Assembly: GCA_014526335.1 (NCBI GenBank)
Contig: JACTAT010000268.1
Coordinates: forward strand, 464,777 to 528,776
Direction: 5' to 3'
Length of the DNA stretch: 64,000 nucleotides
Source of the DNA: Chrysaora quinquecirrha
Taxonomy: Eukaryota; Cnidaria; Scyphozoa; Semaeostomeae; Pelagiidae
Position 1 is the stretch's first letter. Every line of letters begins with the position of its first letter. Both the position numbers and the translations under genes were made by a program. Below are positions 49,870 to 60,780 of the stretch, piece by piece. The notes beneath the pieces are model-generated. The model saw nothing but the letters and a program-made list of their open reading frames with translations. It ran no database searches and had not been told where the DNA came from.

Positions 49870-51480
49870 ATGTTTCTGTCTTTGAATTTGTTCCTTCTTT
49901 ACCGAAGCTTAATTCTCTTCTAATTTGAATTTTCTCCCTTTCTCAAACCCTGAAAAGCCTTCTAATTTCCTCAAGGCTTCCTTCCCGGTCCTTAGGTTTT
50001 GGTGGGTCCTAATCCTACCAGGTTGTTTACTTGCCTTTCGAGTTTGTGTTCTCCAATTGTTTAAATGTTTGGTTTTTAGTATCTTTTCTAACTTCTCTTT
50101 CTTCAAGTTTGTGATTGTTTGCAGTGCCATCCCAGTCCTTTCACCCTTCCTCCACTTCATTTTTTAGTATGCCTTTCCATGTTGTCTTCCCAAGCGGACG
50201 TTGTAATTTGAATGTTGGCTTGTTGTACCCATTGCCCTCAAGCTTTTGTCTCTAAAGGTTTAGTGTTTTGGGTTCCTTGGAATTTCCTCTCAAGTGTATG
50301 AACCTGGTTGGTCCTACTTTCCTTCTTGTTTTGGCTTCATCATTTATTTGTTGGGTTTTAAGGTTTTTTTCCCTTAATGTTGTGGAAAATTGGGTTTGTT
50401 GGATTATATCCTTGTTTCCCACTTATTACTGTTTTCTAGTGTCCTGGTTTACCTTCTTCTCCTTGGTTCCGATTGGGTTCTTTTCCTTTAATTTTACTCA
50501 GCCGGAAAAGCTCCTTCGTATTAGCAGTCTCTTTTGTACATATGTAAGCTTCTTTAATGGTCCTTCCCTGTCATTTCTTCGCCCATTAGAACGATTGCGC
50601 AATTGAATCTCTTTTCACTTAAGTACATCTTCTTTACTTTGTCAATGCTGTTTGTCTGTTGCTCGTCAATAGTGAACATTCTTTCTGCTCACTTAATCTC
50701 TTCTTGACTGATCCTCTGTAACTCGACTCTCCTTAGTTGATCTATCTTTCCTGAATTTCGCATTCGGTACTCTTGTCTATTTCCACTCCATTGAATACTT
50801 CGTTGTCCATTTAATCTCTTGGAACAGCTCTCCAATCATGGTCATTCGCTTTAGCTGATTACTTCAACTTCACAGTTTTCGGACTTGCAGTGCTTTCCTG
50901 TGTTAATTGACCATCTGATTTCAGCTTACTTGTTTCTGCAGATTTTCAGTGATTTGAATTTGCTTCAACTTTCCTGAGTATTCCGATTGTAATTCGATTG
51001 CATGCTCCATTGCATCAAATTGCGTCTTGAATGTCATTTTGTATCATTGGTAGCTCTCTGTGCAGTTTGAATTTGCATGATTTGCAGCTGTACGTTCGCT
51101 TCTCAGTTTCTTGTCAATCTCTGATTCGTCTTCCTTCTTCTCTGTCTGTATACTTCTCGATCTTCGTAGCTGTATCTTTCCCGCTCTCCTCTCGTGCACT
51201 TCTCTTCATACGTCTATTTCTTCCGCTAGCCTCCAGTATTCTTGACTCTCTCAGTCTAATCTTGTTGTCGTATTTCGTCTTTCCCACGTCATTTCTATTC
51301 GTCATCTCTTCAATTCTTCAATTTCTTTCTAATATCTCTTGTCTTAATGCCTGCAGGCTTCACCTCTTCTCAACGTTCTGTATTGTTTTATAGTCATTTA
51401 TTCGCATTGAATTCTGTTCTACGTCATGATTCCGATCTTTCTATTGTTTCTCTACTAATTGTTCTTTGTTATATTTCCAT
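49870..51480 (-). other. 1.6-kb strongly strand-asymmetric tract, degenerate coding look
   Basis: The plus strand is pyrimidine-rich throughout, so the minus strand is rich in GAA/AAG codons. Short minus frames read as charged peptides (LKKEKLEKILKTKHLNNW, REEGRRIRD, AETSKLKSDGQL), separated by stops and frame changes. It may be the decayed upstream part of the charged-protein gene at 44818-49860, or a decayed low-complexity repeat. Confidence 0.4.
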
Positions 51481-52484
51481 GTGACTTGTGATATCGTTCT
51501 CCAGACTGACGGTCATTTCTATTCGATAAATTTAGTCTCGAGATAACCATTTGAACATTGATTTGGCTTAGTCATGATGCATTACATACTCGCTCAAGTT
51601 TCCTGCTGATAACTCTACGAATTATCTAGTATTTCACGATTTCTAATCATTCAAGAATTTATCTGAGTCGTTCAAATATACCACCTGTCTAGGTTTTGTA
51701 ATCATTCTGAAGGCTATCAAGATAATTCAAATAATGGCTAATTCATTATGCTAAATGGATCTCATGAACATTATGTTGAACTATCATTAAGATATTCACT
51801 ATGTTCTGATGCAATGCATGAATATTGCGATTTGAATTAGAAGAGGCCGAAGTCACTAGGCCTGAGTATGTATTTGTATAAAAAAAGTGTGTATTAAAGA
51901 ATAACACTTTTTTCACACGCTGACACCTTACACCCGTGTTCTATCATGTTCTATTAGCCTTCGTGCCGACTCAACTCTTCGTCAACAAAAACCATATAAT
52001 CTGATGCCTGCACATACAAGAAAGTGTTTAATTCGGATTAAATTCCTGTTTGTGCATATTATTGTACAACTGATAACTTTATCCCTGTCTTTTACATTAC
52101 ACTAAAAGGTTTAGGCTTCTTGTATCATCCCTGGTCCTGGCTTTTCATTGGTGTATTTCAGTCAGCTCAGATCCTGCGAATAGGCTAGGCTGAAATCGAT
52201 GATTGTAAATTGGCGAGAAAAAACTGTTTTGGCGCGAAAAGCAAAGACTGTCTTTGAAGGGGAAAGTACTAATAAGCTTAACCTAAGGCAAATTTGTACT
52301 TAAACATGGTACTTAAGGAGAAAAATAATCCATTAAAATTGCAAAAAGACAACACTTTTTTATAAGAACACACTTTATAGGAACATCGAGGCTCGATTTG
52401 TCAGAAAAATAAGAACAACGAAAAAATAGCAAGAAACAGCGGATCATTTTTGGACATATAAAGTCTTTCAAAAAAAATTTTAAG
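51481..52484. other. Spacer; partial copies of foldback arms only
   Basis: 51866-51925 is a small inverted repeat (AAAAAAGTGTG / CACTTTTTTCACAC). 52350-52440 resembles the left end of an E-family element with the word AAGAACA. Confidence 0.45.
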
Positions 52485-52863
52485 TACACTCTTTTTTTTA
52501 TAAGAATAAAGTTTATAAGAATATTGAGGCTCAGAATCATCCAATTTTTAAGAATATTGTAAGAATATGCTCAGCCTCAGCTTGCATTATTTGTGTCTCA
52601 TTTTTCAGAAGTTGCCTGTTTTGCAATGTTAAAACGAAACTTCATGATTGTTAACAACATTCTTATTGTTATAATAGTTAAATTTTTCTTTCGCTCCGCC
52701 ATTTCCTCGTAATTTTTCTTTTAACTATGTTCCCCTGAAACCAAATAGTGTTTGAAAAAATAAGAATACTTTAAGAATATTTTCAGGCTCAAAACGAAAA
52801 TTTCTTAAGAATATTGAGGCTGGGCAAAATTTATAGTATTCTTATAAAAAAAAACAGAGTGTA
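52485..52863. mobile_element. TA-flanked inverted-repeat element, word family E, word TAAGAATA, nested
   Basis: TACACTCTTTTTTTTATAAG at the left, the inverse (CTTATAAAAAAAAACAGAGTGTA, in parts) at the right. TAAGAAT occurs eight times, with GAGGCT/AGCCTC spacers as in 48165-48534. It interrupts a foldback whose arms (AAGAAACAGCGGA / TCCGCTGTTTCTT) lie at about 52430 and 52880. Confidence 0.92.
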
Positions 52864-53097
52864 TGTCAAAAAATGTTTCCGCTGTTTCTTGCAATTTTGG
52901 AATTTTGTACTGCTCAAAGACTATTCAAACGAAAAAATATGTTTTTGGAAATTTCATCTCATGTTACATACGGTAGCAAAACAGAATTAGGCAATTACTA
53001 AAAAAAGTATGCAAATGATATGCCAAAATGTTATTTACTGCTTGTAGAAGCAATTTATCGTGTGATAGTTGTATAAAATCAAAGCTGAAAAAAGAAC

Positions 53098-53510
53098 ACG
53101 GGGGGGGGGGGGAATTCTTCCATAGTAAAGGTACGTGAGAATGTGCGGCGCTAGAGGGTATACTTTTTCAGAATTCTATTCTAGCCAAGGGTATACTTTT
53201 TGACAATTGTGGTCTAACAAAGGGTATCATATTTGCCAATAGAGCGACCATGCTTTCGTCTTTAGTAGCCTTGGAAAGTAGAAATTTCATCCTAAACATT
53301 TTTAGAAGAAACTGGTAAAAAGGGATAAACAGACCTTTAAATTTTCCGACTTAAGACCAACAATTTCGAGCGTATTTGTCTAGCCAAGGGTATCATTTTG
53401 GTAAAAACTGGTCTAGCAAAGGGTACCATTTTCTCGTTAAACTTAGTCTAGCCAACGGTACCATTTTGAATGCGCCAGTGGCAGACCCCTACCCAAAATT
53501 TAGCCCCCCG
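53098..53510. mobile_element. G-rich-ended element, family F, with repeated CTAGCCAAGGGTA words
   Basis: A run of 13 G starts the element and TTTAGCCCCCCG ends it. (T)CTAGC(C/A)AAGGGTA followed by TCATTTTG-like sequence occurs five or six times in direct orientation, two or three at each side. Confidence 0.72.
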
Positions 53511-54485
53511 AATAAGAACAACCCCAAAGGGGCAAAAGCATATCTGGATACAAATAGGTCCAAGTACGACTAATTTAGACCAAAATAAGCAATGGCAAGA
53601 GCTATGGATTGCCTAAGCTTAAAAGTACTATAGGCCCTTTCGCACTGCGCCTCAGCACTTTCCTGATAAAGTTCGTCAAACACATTTCAACCCACCGTTT
53701 ATTTTGAAGCGCAATTAGATCCTGAATGATGTTAAAACCCCCGTCTATTCCAACGCACAGCAATTAAGAACCTAAGATTACAGTAAAAATATGGAGAAGT
53801 AGTTCAGCGCTCATACTGTACGATTCGTTCCAAGAGCTTGTTTTTGTGATACCGCGAACTACTGTTCAGAAGACCCGTTCTTGAGTCTCTTTTGTAATAT
53901 TGTTATTTCAAAGCTGGATTACTAGTGCCAGTTCCCCTGGCGTTACCATGGCAGTTTACCCTTTAGTAAGCCTAACGTTTTCTCTCTTCTGATTTGTGTT
54001 CTGTTCGAAGCACATGTCTTATCCTCTTTGTGGTCATCTCTAGTCAGAAAACCTAGCATATTATATCTTTGAAAACGGGATCTCTTACGGGACATTGACT
54101 GGGTGGTCATTTTACATTTTTCAGGAAAATCGATAAAAGGGTTTTTTCAAAAACAATCAATAAAGAAGGGAGGTTGAGTGGCAACTGCCCCCCCTAGTTC
54201 GTAGGCTAAATGGGACCCTATTGCATCAATAATTGGAAAATGACAAGCTCTCTTTGACTTTGAACCATTGTAGAAGATCCAAAAAAGTATATTCGGGCTC
54301 GGGTGGTTTTGTCCCGTTTCGCAAGGACGAATCAACCGGTTTTTGCCGTCCAGCCTGTTCTTGATGGGACGCATTGAGTCGTTGCGGAAAAAGAGACGAT
54401 AGATCCTGTATAGAATGACTGTAACATAGCTTATACAATCTATTCAAATTTGCAAATATAGTAAATTTACAAATACAAATTGCTC
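53511..54485. other. 3' flank of the thioesterase gene, no gene recognised
   Basis: No AATAAA was found close behind the stop at 54486 on the minus strand. The frames at 54147-54374 and 54226-54600 are shadows. Confidence 0.4.
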
Positions 54486-55288
54486 TTAAAGTTTGCTGTT
54501 CGGCATTTGAACTAAACTCGTTTTCAAGAAGGCAAGAACGCTTTTCCAAGCATGCTCCTGTGCAGCATTGTGCTCGACGGCATGACCACCCCAAGCCCAA
54601 ATAGAATTGAAAGTTTTATGGAACGACACAGAGCAGATAGGCATATAAGGAGGCTCAATTAAATGGCCTGTTTTTGGATACGATAAATGTATGACGCGTT
54701 TGTCGGATTTCTTTTGAACAAGCCTCTCTTTCATTTGATTCGCCCATTTGGCAGCTGGGATGCTTTGGTCGTCTTCACCCGTGATTAGCATGATTTCTCC
54801 CACAATTCTCTCAGCTTCTATTTGATTCTGCAAAATAAAATCTTCAGAATTGTCCATGAATCCTTTCGAAACTATATATTCGTCTTGAATTTCTATTCGT
54901 GCATCTTGTTTTACGCGTGATTCTGGGGTATTCTCAAGATTAATAAACCCTATCGGCTGCTTTTTGTACTTTATCTCACTGTACACAAAAGTAGGCGCTG
55001 AAATGCTAACAACTGCCTTTACCAAACTGCATTCAGCTGCAACTTGCAAAGCAACTTGCCCACCATACGATACACCAACATAACCTATTCCATTCGAATA
55101 CACTTTTTCATGCTTTGCAAACCACTCAACAGCTTCAATGAAATATTCAAGTTCAACTTCATTCAACTGTTTTGGCAAATCTTGGTATGCGAAGAATGCA
55201 AGTGCGAATGTTGCGAAACCACGAGATGCTAGTAAACTGGCTCTGTGTAGTACCAGGCCACCATATGTACCAAACGTGTCAATAACTC
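54486..55288 (-). CDS. Acyl-CoA thioesterase exon 2
   Basis: Acceptor TTTCCCCAG at 55289-55290; hydrolase domain with all three catalytic positions; stop TAA at 54486-54488 after SKL. Confidence 0.94.
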
Positions 55289-58200
55289 CTGGGGAAATAA
55301 CAAAATTTGAGACTTTGTTTTAAAACTAGAAATTAATTGAAAAAATCTAGATATGGAGAAAAATGCAGTTGGATACAAGCAAGTTCGATATCACTATCCG
55401 GTTCAGCGTTCTTAAATGTTGATACCATACCACTCTCTCAGTTATTCTGTTACCGATGAGCCTAAAAACTCATATCACAGAAATCAATTTTGCTAAAATT
55501 ACAAACTTGGGGGTATCATTTTTGCTAAAATGACCAATTTTGATAAAGTCGCAACACGCAACAACTGCCAAATAAATTTCAGCTGTATAATTCCAAAAAA
55601 AGATCTTTGGGTATTTTTATGTATTATACACGCAGTTTTTTTATAAGCAACTTCGCTCAAGTCCAGTTCAAAAAGTTGCTTATTTTTGGACCTCTTATGG
55701 CCACCTTTTAGTAGCAAAAGTTGCTTAGTAGTTGCTTAATTTTAACTGTTTTTCTTTTGTCCTAAGAATAGTATAGAGGCTAGAATAACAGCAAAGTTTG
55801 TAGATCTACTATAATGTAGCTTTTACCAGTACTGTACTGCAGATGTTACGAGATAGAGACTTTATATTGAAAGTTAAACGGAAACCCCTCGATAAAATGC
55901 TTCATGTAATGAGTAACACTCCGTTGATATGCGAGTTTTGACGGCAAATGAATGGAAAAGGCTTCTATAATGATCAATCCTCGATTGCTTGCAATGATAT
56001 ATAAATTATTTAGAATTTAAATTGTTGCTAAGGTTTTTTTTCCTGTGGTACTATGCGTTGCTTAAAGTTTTAGGCCTTCTACATCTAGGTTGCTTATAAG
56101 CGGTTGCTTATAAAAAAAATGCGTGTATTAATATTGCTTTGTAAACTTTGGGGTATACTTTTAAAAATTTTCATAAATCTTTGGGTCACATTTAGTTACA
56201 AAATGGCACACCCCGTGACTGATCTACTGAAGTTACCCCCCGGGGTTTGCTATAAAAGATGAGTATTCAAAACTTTGATTGCTCTGGAAAAGTTGGTTCA
56301 GTTTTGCGCGTCCATTCTCTATTCTGAGTAAACAAAAGTAGGCCTATACTCTTCAAAATTTCTAGAAACAGAGGAAGCATCTCTGGAAATACTTGAAAGC
56401 TTTCTTCGTCTGACACTCCTCAGAGTATAAAGGTTAGAAACAGACCGAAACAATAGACTAAGGCGGAATTTATACCCAGATGTGGATCGAAATGCACTAA
56501 TCAGAGAAAGTGAAGCCGAATCGGCATTGTGTTTTAAGCACAATACCTACAATCCTTGACAAAATATATTGGAACGGCCTAAATAGTTTTGCTATTATCT
56601 ATTGATTTCCCCCTCTCCCCCGTTACAACATTGTTTCGTACACAAGTTGTCTTGCTCTACTACCAACCTTGTTTTGGGGGTAAAAGGGGGATGAATTGGA
56701 GTTATGGAAGTAGAAGATCAATGGAATAGGCCATATATTACTTGGAGAAAATGCTTTGTTCCAAATATTTTGTCCAAGATTGTAGTTACATATCTGCATA
56801 CTTAGTATTCTAGGTGGTATTAGTTCGCTCTTCAAACACCAACGTAAAGGTACAAATATCGTTTTCAAATAAAGATCTTCTACCACAGCCGAAGACCATC
56901 TAAACTGTTTTCTTTTAGCACCTTCACCCGTAGCCGCTGTATCATCCGCCATCATAAAAGCTTTGTTTCGAAAATGCTCGTATTACGCATGCGTATTACT
57001 CTGATGGTGAAATTGTCCCGGTTAGGCGGGACGAATTGTGTTTATAGAGAGAGAAATCATCCCGCCTAGCCAAGATCCCATTTACATGCAAACGGGATCC
57101 CAGTTTGCCGGGAAGAAATTTTATCATATAACCCAAATGTGAAAAACACAAAGAAATGACAGTAGAGACGAGATCTCGGCAAAACATCTCATCTCGGCAA
57201 GACGGGACTAATTTCTTCCATATAACCAGGCCCTTATTTCAACTAATGCTACTGATAATCAAAACTTAGTCTTGGTAGGTGGTAACTGCTTGTTTTATTT
57301 TGTTGTTAGAACATAAATGTTTTTCATGTTTTATTGTTAAAGTAGACAATGCTCTGTATTATGTAGCAAGTCTCTATTTGAAAATGAAATAAACAAAAAA
57401 TTACTTAATCAAAAAAAATGAACACTCGAACTTCTACTAGAATGTTTTGTGGTTTAATACTGGAAAGGTCTACCATTTTCCAGAAAAATTTTGTGCCCAA
57501 CCCAGGCCTCTCTGAAACGTTGCCCAACTAAATATCAAAAGCTTGTCATGATAAGTGGTGACTATCAAGTATAATACAGACCCTTATACTAGTTTTCACA
57601 AAATTAACCCATGCTTGTACCAAAATCATGAAAAACAATACCCTTTTGGATGGCAGCATGTTCCCATAGTACCAGAATCGGAACCCAAAATATATGTAGT
57701 ATATCCTCAGGGGTCAGGGGTCATCTCAGTTGGTTGCCAAGGAATCACCGCGAAAATGGGGAGTGCCAAACACTAACTACAAATGGATATACCTGGGAAT
57801 CTTCCTTTCCCTTTGGGAAGGAAGAGAGTTCCTCTGATCCTGCCCACAGCAACTTCTGTTTTCTCAACGTGTGAAGCCATGTACGTTCTGAACACGGGTC
57901 TGGATGCAAGAATAGGACTATCATTCCATTTTTCAGTGTTGGCTAAGGTAACATGGCCATCAAAAAGCTGAATTTCGTATTTCATTGGCGTCTCAACGTT
58001 CTTTGGTGAAAATCTAAGGCCTTTTCTCTGATTAGGACCTTGAACCATACTCCAAAACAACCCCATGCAATCAATTCCAGTGTATGAGCCACCAAATGAA
58101 GGATCTTTATTCAAATTTGCCGTTCCAGTTGAATCTGCCATGAAATGTCCATAAGATTCGTACACTTCACCTTTCTCGGATTTCAATTCAGCTCGCATTG

Positions 58201-58297
58201 TGAAACGCTGAAATGGTTGGAGATTCTCCACACATATTTCGAATCTCTCATCAACCAAAACTGGTTCCATAGGAGCAACAATGTTTGGCTTCAGCAT
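54486..58297 (-). CDS. Peroxisomal acyl-CoA thioesterase (ACOT/BAAT family, alpha/beta hydrolase)
   Basis: Two exons, 57793-58297 and 54486-55288, join in frame (CCA G|GA) into 435 residues, near the 421 of human ACOT4. Residues 15-140 form the N-terminal beta-sandwich (LQPFQRFTMRAEL, FGGSYTGIDCMGLFWSM). Residues 165-430 form the hydrolase (GVIDTFGTYGG, ASRGFATFALA, LEYFIEAVEW). The nucleophile is Ser242 in GVSYGG, the acid Asp341 or Asp342 in TGEDDQ, and the base His377 in KTGHLIEPPY. Ser rather than Cys favours a thioesterase over bile-acid conjugation (family knowledge). The C-terminus is SKL, a type 1 peroxisomal signal, so it probably hydrolyses fatty acyl-CoA in peroxisomes. The start at 58297 aligns with the family N-terminus; the frame is open further upstream into a repeat, so a longer start is possible but less likely. 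Confidence 0.93.
55490..56245. mobile_element. Outer element in the thioesterase intron, interrupted by an E-family element
   Basis: TTGGGGGTATCATTTTTGCT at the left and AAGTTACCCCCCGGGG at the right; TTTGGGTAT and TTTGGGGTATAC words on both sides of the inner insertion. Confidence 0.6.
55627..56127. mobile_element. TA-flanked inverted-repeat element, word family E, word TTGCTTA
   Basis: TACACGCAGTTTTTTTATAA at the left, GCTTATAAAAAAAATGCGTG at the right. TTGCTTA occurs seven times at the positions where the homologous copy at 25018-25422 has TTCCTTA. The centre GGCAAATGAATGGAAAAGGC is shared with that copy. Confidence 0.93.
56385..56560. repeat. Interspersed repeat family R1, copy in the thioesterase intron
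   Basis: GTCTGACACTCCTCAGAGTA, ATACCCAGATGTGGATCG and GAGAAAGTGAAGCCG in the same order as at 16240-16610. Confidence 0.65.
56561..57496. other. Thioesterase intron; inverted words of CCCGCCTAGCC type
   Basis: 57010-57225 holds GTCCCGGTTAGGCGGGACGA, TCCCGCCTAGCC and GGCAAGACGGGACTA, a probable degenerate foldback. The rest is not recognised. Confidence 0.45.
57497..57578 (+). repeat. Interspersed repeat family R2, short copy
   Basis: CTCTCTGAAACGTTGCCCAA ... GATAAGTGGTGACTATCA matches 27034-27192. Confidence 0.7.
57793..58297 (-). CDS. Acyl-CoA thioesterase exon 1
   Basis: 168 codons plus one base; donor CCAG|GTATAT. It ends GTLFLPKGKGRFP, the usual junction between the two domains. Confidence 0.92.
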
Positions 58298-58359
58298 TAT
58301 GAATTTTTCCCGTTTTGTTATGCTTAGGCCTTTCCTTCCCACAGGTAAAAAAGGTTTGT

Positions 58360-58960
58360 AATGCTTCAGACGTGTAATACCAGAATTTGGTGTAATCTGA
58401 TGTGGGATTACACTATTCTGTTGTATTACATTTATCTTGTAATCCTCCACAACATGAAATCTTGTTGAAATCCTACAGGAGGATGAAATCACTCACAATG
58501 TAATGATGCAGTTAGTGAAATCCTCCTTGGTGAAATCCTACAGTAGTGTGAAATCACTAAAACGTGTAATCATACAGTTGTTGTAATCCATTGTTGCATT
58601 ACAATGTATTTGTATTTGTATTGTATTCTTATTTGCCACTAGTTGGCGTGTAGAGTTTCGTATTATTTTGATTGTAAATTTGAATGACATACCTCGGCTG
58701 GAGGTATGTTTTTAATTGATTATGATGATGATGATGATGGTTGTAATGAAACACAGGTGAAATCCTACAGTCCTTGAAATTACTAAAACGTGTAATCATG
58801 CAGTTGTTGTAATCCGTTGTTGCATTACACGGTATTTGTAATGAAACACAGGTGAAATCCTACAGTAAAGTGTGAAATCACTAAAACGTGTAATCATGCA
58901 GTTGGTGTAGTCCCTTGTAGCATTACACATGATTTGCAATCAAACATTTGTGAAACTCCA
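58360..58960. repeat. About 100-bp tandem repeat just upstream of the thioesterase start
   Basis: GTGAAATCCTACAGT.GTGTGAAATCACTAAAACGTGTAATCAT..AGTTGTTGTAATCC is present in about four diverged units, one separated by unique sequence at 58620-58735. It begins about 60 bases upstream of the start codon on the sense strand. Confidence 0.85.
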
Positions 58961-60183
58961 CAGACTTAACTGCAATAGTTGAATTTGTTTATCAAAATGG
59001 GGTCAAAAAGACCCTACTACTCTGTTTCAACTTTCAGAAAAATATGCCTATAGTTTTTTCCTTGCTTTTTCATCATAAACATAAAGACAGCAGCCTTGTT
59101 AGTTTAATTTGAAGTGGAGTGGAATAATCCATAAAAGATCTAATTCCTGCGCTAATTCTGAAAAACAAATTTTCTCTGCCCTGTAGTCTCTAGAGTATTT
59201 TCTTTCTTTCACAATACACCTTGTAATTTTCATAAATGGAATAGAACAATAAGCGCTGAAACAAGGAAAGAAGTCATTTTCGCACCAATACTTAAAAGTA
59301 ACAATAGATCATAGAATATGAAAAGGAAAAAAACAAATTTCAACCAATCAGAGCAACTATTTTAGTTTGAAAATTACGCGCTTTCCGTTGAATTTAAAGT
59401 CAACGTTGTTGATGCGATGTTGATATTTTCATAACGTTAACGTGATCGCGAATCGCTATATATTGGCAAAGTCCAGAGGCGGACTGGCAACGAATATCCA
59501 GGGTTGCTACTTCCAGTAAAAGGGCCCGTGCCTACAGTAGCTTATTTATCATATACGTTGACTGCTGCTAGCTCTTCCCTCCAAAACTCCATAAGGATGC
59601 ATTATCGTCATCGTGAGAAATTCATTTGCGGCAACCCAACCGGTCCCAAACCGGGATATCGTAGCCAGCAGACTCGACCTTCTAAGTTAGCATAATCATT
59701 AATTTCGATGTAACACAACATTTTTACAATACAGTACCAGAATACATTGGGGCTTTTATTAATTGTAGGGTCGCTAGCACCAGTGGAGGGGCACAAATGA
59801 AAATCGAGCACGTTTGTAGCAATGTGCGCCGAAGGCGCAACTCCATTTAGGGGTCCAGGGGCGTGCTCCTCCAGAAAATTAGGAAACATTGTAACTTAGA
59901 AACGCTCTAATGACCATTTTGAGCATTTTGAGACCGTTAAACTACAATTTTCGTCGCACTTAATGAATTTCTGCCAATCCAAAAGGATCAACCTTATCTC
60001 CCATGATTTCTAGAATCTATTTACTGCCTGTTATCGAGATTCGTTGCTACTGCCACGTAGAAAACATACAAGACATAAAAATTTCTTTCAACTCTAGGCA
60101 ATAACCCACCCTCAAACATGATTCTGCCATAGGGCAACATTAATTAGATCACCCAGAGTGAGCGGAAAATTTCAACGAGGATT
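58961..60183. other. Spacer with hAT-like fragment
   Basis: 59465-59885 has ends GAGGCGGACTGGCAAC and GGGGTCCAGGGGCGTGCTCC, the latter a common terminal motif of invertebrate DNA transposons. No coding part was seen. Confidence 0.45.
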
Positions 60184-60727
60184 GTTTTCGAATAATTGGC
60201 AGGGCTAGATCCTCGTTTCATCTCAGCATTTGGAATCTGTCCACGTCGAAACTGTCGGGAATTAGATACTGTTAACCGCGACAATAAACTCACGCGTAGA
60301 ATAAACCTCTCAGAAATAATACTTTTGAGCGTATATAGTCTCAGCGAAGTTAATTCACTACTCACAATTCTCTGTGTTCACAACTCACAACTTCCAACTT
60401 CTCATTCTACCGTTGTTTGCTTATATACTATTTGTAACGAATGTTCTAGTAAGATAATTACGTAAAAATCATCATTACAATCTAGCTAATTTTAGTACCC
60501 TAGAAAGTTCTCGTAAAGTCCATTAGTTTCTAGAAGCTGAATCATTCTGAGGCTAATTTCGAAAGCGAGGCTACATGGTTACAATTATGATTAGGCCTAA
60601 ATGGCGAACTACAAATACGCGATGGCTGATTATGCTGAAAATCAAAGGATTAAAGCTAAGTTACTAATGTTTTCTAGATTGTTCACATGCCTTGAATGTT
60701 CTGGAATCTTCTCGAATTCTCGACACA
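60184..60727 (-). repeat. Putative 3' LTR of the BEL/Pao element
   Basis: The left border on the minus strand is well placed by the purine tract; the right border (ACA at 60184) is a guess from the TG..CA rule. Confidence 0.6.
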
Positions 60728-60780
60728 CTCCCCCTATTTGTTCTCGCAGAGAGCAAATATTGATTTCGTTGTAAATGTAG

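Noticed and set aside
50268..51393. Hydrophobic plus-strand frames that look like membrane proteins (112 and 120 codons)
   Set aside because: Expected from the pyrimidine-rich plus strand; the coding look is on the minus strand.
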